A stretch of 12,179 nucleotides of DNA from Spirochaetota bacterium (GTDB lineage: Bacteria > Spirochaetota > Spirochaetia > Treponematales > Breznakiellaceae): NCBI GenBank assembly GCA_023406985.1, contig JAEXTK010000138.1:1-12179 (forward strand). The letters are read 5' to 3'. Positions 1 to 6,208 of this stretch are shown here, piece after piece. The notes below the pieces were generated by a model, which was given only the letters and a program-made list of their open reading frames with translations, ran no database searches and was not told the DNA's origin. How positions within the stretch are numbered: position 1 is the stretch's first letter; each line of letters starts with the position of its first letter. The position numbers and the translations under genes are program-made.

Positions 1-88
1 CATGATAGCCGTCGCGCGACCACCATCGACCTCTAGGCTGTTGGTGGTGGGAGCACGCGGCGTGGGGACAGAAGGGAGGGGTGAACAA

Positions 89-118
89 GGATATCCTCCT
101 GGGGGATCGGATATCCTC
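89..118. promoter_or_regulatory. Paired GGATATCC palindromes, operator-like
   Basis: The 10-mer GGATATCCTC occurs at 89-98 and again at 109-118. The core GGATATCC is a perfect palindrome, and the left copy extends to the 10-bp palindrome AGGATATCCT (88-97). The two centres are exactly 20 bp apart, about two helical turns, so dimers bound at both would lie on the same face of the DNA. The regulator is unknown. The pair lies about 125-150 bp upstream of the LacI-family gene and could serve that gene or a gene beyond the left edge. It is seen directly as a repeat; its role as an operator is inferred. Confidence 0.4.
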
Positions 119-180
119 AGTACGCCCCCGCCGCGTGCGGTGCTTCTATTCCGCTCTATTTTTCCCCAATCTTCGGGACA

Positions 181-233
181 CTAATCGTTATTTCCTTTCG
201 GCCTGTCATTCCGCCGCGTTATCATGTATCATG
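181..233 (+). promoter_or_regulatory. Putative control region of the LacI-family gene
   Basis: Three signals sit just upstream of the repressor gene. At 183-190, AATCGTTA matches the half-site pattern AANCGNTT typical of LacI-family operators in 7 of 8 positions. At 220-233 there is a perfect tandem repeat of TATCATG. The first copy contains TATCAT (220-225), which could be a -10 box, with only a poor -35 (TTTCGG, 196-201, 18 bp spacer). Autoregulation is common for LacI-family repressors, so a self-operator here is plausible but unproven. Confidence 0.3.
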
Positions 234-241
234 CATCCATA

Positions 242-1273
242 ATGCGCCTGACCATCAAGCACATCGCCGAGCTCGCCGGAGTCTCCAAGACCACGGTATC
301 TTTCGCGTTCAACGATCCATCGAAGATATCGAGGGAGACGTACGAGCGGATCATGGCGATCGCGGATCGGGAAGGGTACGTGCCCGATCCGGTGGCGCGC
401 ACGATGACCACGAAGCGGGTCGGGGCCATCGGGGTGCTCCTTCCCCAGGCCATCCAGGAAACGTTCCGGAACCCCTACGTCGCGGAGGTCCTGCGCGGCA
501 TCGGCACGGTTTGCCATCAGGAGGACCTCTTCCTCACCATCCTGCCGCCGGTCAAAGGGTTCCTGTCCCAGGCGGTGCGGAACGCGGCCGTCGACGGCTT
601 CCTCGCTCTCGGCGTGGAGGCCGCGCCGGATATCGCGGCGCTCATCCACCAGCGCCAGGTCCCCTTCGTGACGATAGACGGGGACGCGGACGCGGGCATC
701 ACGAACGTCGGCATCGACGACGTCGCCGCGGCCGAGTCCGTCATGGAATACCTGTTGTCGAAGGGGCACGAGCGGATCGTGGTGTTGGCCCTCCGGGCCG
801 ACGGCCCGGGGTCCACGGAGGAACGATCGTCCCGGACGGGCGACCGGCGCCTCGCCGGCTTCGAGCGGGCGCTCGCGGGCAGGGGGTCTTCCCTCCTGGC
901 CGCGGGTATCCGCGTCGTCGCGGTGGAGGCGACGATGGAGGCTGCCGCCGAGGCCGCGGCCCGCATCCTCGCGGAAGGCCGGCCCACGGCCTTCCTCTGC
1001 ATGAGCGATACGGCCGCGTACGGGGTCTATGAGGCCTGCCACGCCGCCGGGCTCTCCATCCCCGCCGATATCTCCGTCACCGGCATGGACGACGTCCCCT
1101 TCTCGGCCTTGCTGGACCCGCCGCTCACCACGGTTCGCCAGCCGGGCGTCAAGAAGGGCGCCTACGCGGCGCGGGCCATCATCGATCTCATGCGCGGCCG
1201 GCCCGCGGCCTCCGCGATATTGCCCACCGATCTCGTGATCCGCGACTCGGTCGCCGAACCGCGGCCGCGCTGA
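242..1273 (+). CDS. LacI-family transcriptional repressor
   Basis: A DNA-binding regulator of the LacI/GalR family, 343 residues from the ATG at 242, the usual family length. The N-terminal helix-turn-helix is clear (TIKHIAELAGVSKTTVSFAF, residues 4-23). It is followed by the hinge segment around VPDPVARTM (47-55) and a periplasmic-binding-protein-like effector domain from about residue 60. That domain ends with the typical GMDDVPFSALLDPPLTTVRQ stretch (281-300). An in-frame ATG at 224 would add six residues (MYHASI), but family members normally start a few residues before the TIK motif, so 242 is preferred. Neither start has a convincing Shine-Dalgarno sequence, so the message may be leaderless or weakly translated. 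The ligand cannot be read from the sequence, and no sugar transport or catabolic genes lie beside it inside the window; its targets may lie to the left. It converges on the uridylyltransferase gene with only 3 bp between the stops. Confidence 0.93.
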   Translation: MRLTIKHIAELAGVSKTTVSFAFNDPSKISRETYERIMAIADREGYVPDPVARTMTTKRVGAIGVLLPQAIQETFRNPYVAEVLRGIGTVCHQEDLFLTILPPVKGFLSQAVRNAAVDGFLALGVEAAPDIAALIHQRQVPFVTIDGDADAGITNVGIDDVAAAESVMEYLLSKGHERIVVLALRADGPGSTEERSSRTGDRRLAGFERALAGRGSSLLAAGIRVVAVEATMEAAAEAAARILAEGRPTAFLCMSDTAAYGVYEACHAAGLSIPADISVTGMDDVPFSALLDPPLTTVRQPGVKKGAYAARAIIDLMRGRPAASAILPTDLVIRDSVAEPRPR

Positions 1274-1276
1274 GGT

Positions 1277-2866
1277 TTAGCGGCGGGGCGGGGGAGCGAA
1301 CCGGGCCTGGAGCTCGGCGGGGCTCAGGGGCCGGTACGCGCGCCCCTCGGCCGGCGCGAAGCCGTACTCCGTCTCCAGGAGGCGGCCGAAGCCCCGACGC
1401 ACGAGGGACGCGGCCGCGCGGAGGCCCGCGTCCACCCGGTCGTTCCCGTCGATCTCGGCGCCGATCGGGCTCGCGAGGAGGCTCTCCATGAGCGTCTTGG
1501 CGGCCACGAAGCGTTTTTCCTTCGCGACGGCGAAGATCAGGGGATCTTCCATGAGGCCGAGCACCTCCCAGGTGGTCTGCTCCGCCTGGGCGTACTTGCC
1601 GGCTTCCTTATCCTGCTCCGAGACCCGGATGGGCAGCGCGTTCATGATTTCGTCGAGCCGGGGGACGAGCCAGTCCAGGTCGAAGAGGCCGGTCGCGCAG
1701 TTGAAGAGCGGGACCTTCCCCGCCTCCTCCTCCCGGGCGACCGTCTCGCGGTCTATGGCCTGGCCGATGTCGGCCACGCTCAGCCTGCCGTCCCGCTCCA
1801 CGAGGACGCCGCCCTTCACGTCCACGCTCGTCCGCCAGGAGAATTCGAAGGCCGCGCTCGCACCGCGGAGGGCGAGGGTCGCCACCGCAACCGGGTCGAC
1901 GGTGTAGCCCGAATTGTCCACGTTGCCCAGGTACGCCCAGCGGATGCCCCGCGCGCGGAGGCTCCGGTACACGGCGGCGAGCACGCGGAAATTTTCGCCG
2001 TGGCCGCCGGGGAGGGCGAGACCCTCGTCCGTTTTTCCGTAGGCCCGGTCGTAGAGGCGACGGGGAAAACCTTCGGCTTGGTGGGTGAGGGCGGCGAGGA
2101 GGGGCTGGACCGCCCCGAAGGGAGAAGTCGGATCGATGCGCGTCCGTTCGATGAGCGGCGCGAGGAGCGGATCGCGCCGGTATTCGGCGTAGGCGGCGCG
2201 GAGCGGCTCGCAGGTGGCTTCGCTCGTCATCTCGAAGAACGGGAGGACCGCCGTCTCCTCGTCGCCGGAGAGCAGGCGGTATTCCAGGGCGCGGATGAGG
2301 AGGGACCGCATCTTGAGCAGCAGGAAGGAGGGCCCGCCGCCGCCGGCTTCGAAATAGGCGCTCGCCGCTCCCTTCGGGATGTCGCGCGATGCCTCCGCTG
2401 CGGCCTCGAAGGGTCGGCGCAGCGCCTCGAAGGCGGCGGGATCGAGCTCCCGGTTCTTCTTGACGTCGACGTAGGAGGTGGCCGATCCGCCGTTCAGGAC
2501 GCCGTAGGCCACCCGCGGGTACAGGAGGGTGCCGAGCCGGTACAAGGCCGCGTCGGAGAAGACGGCGTCCGCGCCGTCCCCGCGCGCGATATCCGCCGCG
2601 GCCCGTTCCAGGCCGAATTCGGCGAGCCGATCCGCGGCCTCCCGGGCGTTTATCCGAAGGTCACGGAGGGCGGTCCGATCGTTGATGCGACCGTCGTCGT
2701 TCGCGGGGAGGCTCGCGGGGGGCGAGGCTTCGTGCCCCGTCCTCCCGTATTCGGCGTCCAGGAGATCGAGGACCACGAGCGTCCGTTCGATGTCCGCGCC
2801 CTTGGCGCGGAGATCGGCCACCAGGGCCGGCGAAAGGTCGGTGAGTCGTCGCATAGGAAAAACCAT
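1277..2866 (-). CDS. UDPGP-family uridylyltransferase (UTP--sugar-1-phosphate)
   Basis: A cytoplasmic nucleotidyltransferase of the UDPGP family (UTP--glucose-1-phosphate or UDP-N-acetylhexosamine pyrophosphorylase), which makes a UDP-sugar and pyrophosphate from UTP and a sugar-1-phosphate. Positions count from the ATG at 2869. The nucleotide-binding loop is LNGGSATSYVDVKKN (125-139), a variant of the usual GG-x-GT loop. Next come LPGGHGENFRVL (286-297), like the PPGHGD segment of the family, and LGNVDNSGYTVDP (314-326), the strongly conserved NxDN element. FNCATGLFDLDWL (389-401) and FVAAKTLMESLL (454-465) fit the C-terminal part of the fold. The length (about 530) is normal. ATGs lie at 2869, 2866 and 2854. 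A GAAGG motif (2875-2871) is 1 nt from the first, 4 nt from the second and 16 nt from the third, so 2866 is chosen. It starts about 22 bp after phoR on the same strand and probably ends the phosphate operon. The sugar substrate is not certain. Confidence 0.8.
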   Translation of the reverse strand: MVFPMRRLTDLSPALVADLRAKGADIERTLVVLDLLDAEYGRTGHEASPPASLPANDDGRINDRTALRDLRINAREAADRLAEFGLERAAADIARGDGADAVFSDAALYRLGTLLYPRVAYGVLNGGSATSYVDVKKNRELDPAAFEALRRPFEAAAEASRDIPKGAASAYFEAGGGGPSFLLLKMRSLLIRALEYRLLSGDEETAVLPFFEMTSEATCEPLRAAYAEYRRDPLLAPLIERTRIDPTSPFGAVQPLLAALTHQAEGFPRRLYDRAYGKTDEGLALPGGHGENFRVLAAVYRSLRARGIRWAYLGNVDNSGYTVDPVAVATLALRGASAAFEFSWRTSVDVKGGVLVERDGRLSVADIGQAIDRETVAREEEAGKVPLFNCATGLFDLDWLVPRLDEIMNALPIRVSEQDKEAGKYAQAEQTTWEVLGLMEDPLIFAVAKEKRFVAAKTLMESLLASPIGAEIDGNDRVDAGLRAAASLVRRGFGRLLETEYGFAPAEGRAYRPLSPAELQARFAPPPRR

Positions 2867-2888
2867 CATACCTTCGCCGGCGAAAAGG

Positions 2889-4661
2889 TCAAGCCAAATC
2901 GGTCGGCCGCGGGAGGGTCACCGTGAAGGTGGACCCGCTGCCTTCCCGGCTTTCAGCGGATACGGACCCGCCGTGGAGCCCCACCACGTGCTTGACTATG
3001 GAGAGGCCGAGGCCGGTGCCGCCCGCCTCGCGGCTGCGGGCCTTATCCACCCGATAGAAGCGTTCGAAGATGCGCGGCAAGTCCTTGGCGGGTATGCCGC
3101 AGCCCCGGTCCGCGACGCGGATCACCGCCGCGTCGTCCCGCGCTTCCGCTTCCAGGCGCACGACGGTGTCGGCGGGCGAATACTTGATCGCGTTGTCCAC
3201 CAGGTTCACGAAGGCCTGCTCGATCAGGGTCGGGCTCACGTCGACCTCGATGTCGCGCGGACAGACGATGTCGATCTCGATGCGTTTCTCCGCCGCCTCG
3301 TGCGCGCAGACGAGCCGGGCATTCTCCAGGAGGAGCGAGAGGGCCACGCGCTCGGTCTTGAGCGGCAGCTCGTCCTGTCGCTCGAGGCGCGCGAGGGCGA
3401 GGAGGTCCTCCACGATGTGCTCGAGCCTATCGGCCTGCTTCGCGATGATGGCGAGGTAGCGCGCGGCCCGCTCCGGATCGCCCAGAGCGCCGTCGGCGAG
3501 GGTCTCCACGAAGCCCTTGATCGAGGTGATCGGAGTCCTGAGCTCGTGCGAGACGTTGGCGACGAAGTCCTTGCGCACGTTCTCGAGCTCCACGAGGCGG
3601 GTGATGTCGTGGAGCACAAGGAGGCAACCGCCCCGCCCCGGTATGCGCGCCGCGTACACCTGGAGCGTGCGCGGAGTCTCCACCCAGGTGGTCACCGTCC
3701 CCTCCACCAGGCTATCCCCGGCCAGGGCTTCCTCCGCGTAGAGCCGGAGGTCGGTAGCCCGGAAGACCTCCAGGAGGGGCTTCCCGACGGGGGCGGCGGC
3801 CTGAGCGGAAGGGAACAGGCGGAGGGCCGCCGCGTTGGTTTGGGTGATCCTGAGGTCCCCGTCCAACACGACGACGCCCTCGGCCATGGCGCCGAGGATG
3901 GCCTCGGCCTCGCGCCGGCGCCGTTCCGCGTCGTCGATGCGGCGCCGGAGCTCCTCGGCCATGGAATTCATCGTTTCCGCGAGCGTGCGGATCTCCTCGG
4001 GCTCGGCCACCGACGCGCGGTGGTCCAGCTCGCCCGCGCCGAAGCGGCGGGCCGTCTGCGCGAGCTGCTCGAGCGGCCGGTTGATGCGCCGGGTGACCAG
4101 GAAGGCCAGGGCCGCCGCGACGAGGAGGGCCGCGAGGCCGCCGAACGCGAGGGTCCCGTAGAGGTCGGCCAGCCGGTGGCGGAGGAGGGGGAGGGGCATG
4201 GAGGTACGGATGACGGCGACCGGAGCGGCGGCATCGGGGACCGGGCGGGCCAGGTAGAGGAGTTCCACGCCGATCGATTCGGACCTCCGGAGCGCCTGGC
4301 CCTCGCCGCGGGAGAGGGCCGCCATGACCTCCGGGCGGCTTCCGTGGTTCTCCAGATCGGCGGGATCGGCCTTGGAGTCGGCCAGGACGGTCCCGTCCGG
4401 CGCCAGGATGGTGACGCGGAAATCCCGATTGGAGAAGAGCGCCTTGAGCGCTCCGTCCATGTCGGCCCCCCTGTTCGGTTCGCCGCCGCGGGGATAGAAA
4501 CGGTTCTCGGTGACCGCGATGAGATCGGCGAGCTGGGCCCGCGTGGAATCGTGCACCGCCGATCGCACGACGGCCGTGGCGACGAAGGAGAGGGCGGCTA
4601 TGCATACGAGGACGACGACGATATAGGTGGGATACACCTGGGAGAGGAGGCTCCGTTTCAT
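2889..4661 (-). CDS. phoR: Phosphate sensor histidine kinase PhoR
   Basis: A membrane-bound sensor histidine kinase, 590 residues, that phosphorylates the adjacent PhoB. Domains in order: transmembrane helix 1 (about 11-33); an extracytoplasmic segment of about 130 residues (34-168); transmembrane helix 2 (about 169-190); HAMP linker (190-243); a PAS domain (about 252-355); HisKA with the phosphoacceptor His372 in FVANVSHELRTPITSIKGF; and the HATPase domain with N-box NLVDNAIKYS (486-495), G1 box DRGCGIP (518-524) and G2 box GGTGLGL (547-553). This is the PhoR/WalK type with a large outer domain, unlike the short E. coli PhoR, which has almost no periplasmic part. The start ATG overlaps the phoB stop codon by 4 bp (ATGA), so the two are translationally coupled. 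In PhoR-type systems the kinase is restrained by PhoU and the Pst transporter when phosphate is plentiful; pst genes are not in this window. Confidence 0.92.
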   Translation of the reverse strand: MKRSLLSQVYPTYIVVVLVCIAALSFVATAVVRSAVHDSTRAQLADLIAVTENRFYPRGGEPNRGADMDGALKALFSNRDFRVTILAPDGTVLADSKADPADLENHGSRPEVMAALSRGEGQALRRSESIGVELLYLARPVPDAAAPVAVIRTSMPLPLLRHRLADLYGTLAFGGLAALLVAAALAFLVTRRINRPLEQLAQTARRFGAGELDHRASVAEPEEIRTLAETMNSMAEELRRRIDDAERRRREAEAILGAMAEGVVVLDGDLRITQTNAAALRLFPSAQAAAPVGKPLLEVFRATDLRLYAEEALAGDSLVEGTVTTWVETPRTLQVYAARIPGRGGCLLVLHDITRLVELENVRKDFVANVSHELRTPITSIKGFVETLADGALGDPERAARYLAIIAKQADRLEHIVEDLLALARLERQDELPLKTERVALSLLLENARLVCAHEAAEKRIEIDIVCPRDIEVDVSPTLIEQAFVNLVDNAIKYSPADTVVRLEAEARDDAAVIRVADRGCGIPAKDLPRIFERFYRVDKARSREAGGTGLGLSIVKHVVGLHGGSVSAESREGSGSTFTVTLPRPTDLA

Positions 4662-5368
4662 GCGGGCTTTTCCCCGTCCCTGAATCGATAGCCGACGCCG
4701 CGCACCGTCTCGATTCGGTCGCCGAGGGCGCCGAGTTTCTTGCGGAGGCCCAGGATCTGCACGTCCACGGACCGCTCGGTCACGGGATAGTCCTTGCCCT
4801 TGACCGCGTCGATGATCCGGTTGCGGGGGAAGACCCAGCCGGGGTTGTGCATGAGGAAATCCAGGAGGGCGAATTCCGTGGCGGAGAGGTCCACCGGAAC
4901 GCCGTCGCAGCTTACCTCGTGGCGCGAGGCGTCCAGCCTGAGGCCGCCGATCTCCACGATGTCGAGCTGGTTCGGCCGTTCCGGCCGTTTGTCCGCGGTG
5001 CGGCGGAGCAGGGCGCGGATGCGCGCGATGAGGACCTTGGGGCTGAAGGGCTTCGTGACGTAGTCGTCCGCCCCGAGCTCCAACCCCGTGACGATGTCGC
5101 CGTCCTCGCTCTTCGCGGTGGCCAGGATGACGGGGATGCGCGCGCTCGCCGGGTCGCCCTTGAGGGAACGCAGCACGTCCAGGCCGTCCGCCCCCGGCAA
5201 CATGATGTCCAGGAGAATGAGGTCGGGATTCGTCGTAGGCAGCTGGTCGAGCGCCCGTTCCCCGCTCTCGACGGCCGCCACGGTGTAGCCTTCCTTGCCC
5301 AGATTGTAGGAAACGAGTTCCCGGATATCCGGATCGTCTTCCACCACCAAAATCGTCGCCTTCGCCAA
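4658..5368 (-). CDS. phoB: Phosphate response regulator PhoB (OmpR/PhoB family)
   Basis: A DNA-binding response regulator, 236 residues, the normal PhoB length. The receiver domain (3-122) has all key residues: the acidic pair Asp11/Asp12, phosphoacceptor Asp54 in LILLDIMLPGADG, Thr84, and Lys106 in the YVTKPF motif. The C-terminal winged helix (about 140-232) includes LSATEFALLDFLMHNPG and ends in the typical ETVRGVGYRF. The start is TTG at 5368, supported by a strong Shine-Dalgarno GGGGAGG (5381-5375) six bases upstream. It lies 50 bp after phoU and overlaps phoR by 4 bp. It is named PhoB rather than a generic OmpR-like regulator because it sits between phoU and a PhoR-type kinase. It probably activates its own operon through the repeat at 6134-6151. 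Confidence 0.92.
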   Translation of the reverse strand: MAKATILVVEDDPDIRELVSYNLGKEGYTVAAVESGERALDQLPTTNPDLILLDIMLPGADGLDVLRSLKGDPASARIPVILATAKSEDGDIVTGLELGADDYVTKPFSPKVLIARIRALLRRTADKRPERPNQLDIVEIGGLRLDASRHEVSCDGVPVDLSATEFALLDFLMHNPGWVFPRNRIIDAVKGKDYPVTERSVDVQILGLRKKLGALGDRIETVRGVGYRFRDGEKPA

Positions 5369-5418
5369 GAGCCGCCTCCCCGCAATCGCCCGCAGACCTG
5401 GTCGGTTCTCGGGTCTCG

Positions 5419-6078
5419 CTATTCGTTGAGCTCCACGTGCCGTCCTTCGACGCAGTACACGACCGCCTCGCAGATGTTCGTGACGTGGTCCCCGAGCCGC
5501 TCCAGGAAGCCCGAGGTCTGGATGATCTTGGTGCCCTGCCGCGCCTTATCGGGGTTGTCGTGGAGGTACGTCAGGAGCTCGGTCATCAGGGCTTTGTGTT
5601 CGGCGTCCACGGCATCGTCCATCGCGGCCGTCTTCCTGGCCTTTTCGGGGTCCAGTTCGAGGTAGGCCTCCACCGCGCCGCGGATCATGGCGCAGCCGGT
5701 CTCCGCCATGCGCTCCAGGTTTCCCAGGGCCTCGATATACGGCTCCCCTTCCAGTTTGAGCGAAGCCTTCGCCAAATGCACCGCATGGTCCCCGATCCGC
5801 TCGAGCTCGTCGACGATCTTGATGCTCGAGACGAGCCAGCGAAGGTCCTGCGCCACCGGCTGTTGGGTGGCGATGAGGCTCGCGCAGCGGTCCTCCACGA
5901 GGACCTGATAGCGGTTCACGATCGGGTCGTCCGCCTTGACCTCTTCCGCCAAGGCTCGATCCCGGGTCTTGAAGGCGGAAAGGGCCTTCCTGAGGTCTTC
6001 CTCCACGCGGACGCCCATGCGCAGCACGTCCTCGCGTACCAGCCGCTTTTCCTCTTCAAAATGCGCGCGAATGTTCAT
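5419..6078 (-). CDS. phoU: Phosphate signalling protein PhoU
   Basis: A cytoplasmic all-helical adaptor, 219 residues, that links phosphate transport status to PhoR and represses the regulon when phosphate is sufficient. It has the two tandem three-helix PhoU repeats, each with the metal-binding signature E-x-x-x-D: DELERIGDHAVHLAK (90-104) and FLERLGDHVTNICE (191-204). The ATG at 6078 is preceded by GGAGG (6088-6084) at a 5-nt spacing. It is the first gene of the phoU-phoB-phoR block. In many bacteria phoU instead ends the pstSCAB operon, so its position at the head of the regulator operon with no pst genes nearby is notable. Identity is clear from both motifs and context. Confidence 0.94.
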   Translation of the reverse strand: MNIRAHFEEEKRLVREDVLRMGVRVEEDLRKALSAFKTRDRALAEEVKADDPIVNRYQVLVEDRCASLIATQQPVAQDLRWLVSSIKIVDELERIGDHAVHLAKASLKLEGEPYIEALGNLERMAETGCAMIRGAVEAYLELDPEKARKTAAMDDAVDAEHKALMTELLTYLHDNPDKARQGTKIIQTSGFLERLGDHVTNICEAVVYCVEGRHVELNE

Positions 6079-6121
6079 GGGCGCCTCCGGTACGGCGAAG
6101 ATATGCGGAACCCGTGAATGG

Positions 6122-6151
6122 ATTATAAGGGAACCGTTAGAGTTGCGTTAG
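6122..6151 (-). promoter_or_regulatory. Putative PhoB box and promoter of the phoU operon
   Basis: Read on the minus strand, 6151-6134 is CTAACGC AACT CTAACGG. These two 7-bp direct repeats are separated by 4 bp, giving an 11-bp period and 18 bp in total. Six bases downstream is a perfect TATAAT (6127-6122), and no good -35 hexamer is present where one would be expected. Direct repeats with an 11-bp period replacing the -35 element are the hallmark of PhoB/PhoP boxes, although the repeat unit here differs from the E. coli CTGTCAT. The start codon of phoU is 43 bp below the -10. The layout is seen directly; binding by the PhoB encoded downstream is inferred. It also lies in the leader of the divergent ComM gene, which it might affect. 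Confidence 0.65.
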
Positions 6152-6208
6152 CCCGCGTCCATAGAAGCGGCCGCCGCGGTGGACCCGTAGGGAGCCGGAG
6201 GCGGCGCC

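Noticed and set aside
19..48. Inverted repeat ACCACCA...TGGTGGT as a terminator
   Set aside because: The 16-nt loop is large and no T-run follows on either strand; it is also built of simple triplet repeats.
2..184. Short plus-strand open frame at the left edge
   Set aside because: The translation has no recognisable domain, it begins at the window edge without a visible ribosome-binding site, and it crosses the GGATATCC repeats.
224..241. Upstream ATG at 224 as the start of the LacI-family gene
   Set aside because: It adds six residues before the conserved TIKHIAELAGV, and has no ribosome-binding site; homologues normally begin close to the position of the ATG at 242.
2529..4691. 720-codon plus-strand open frame
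   Set aside because: It is antisense to phoR and the start of the uridylyltransferase gene; long antisense frames are common at this G+C, and its translation is low-complexity with no domain.
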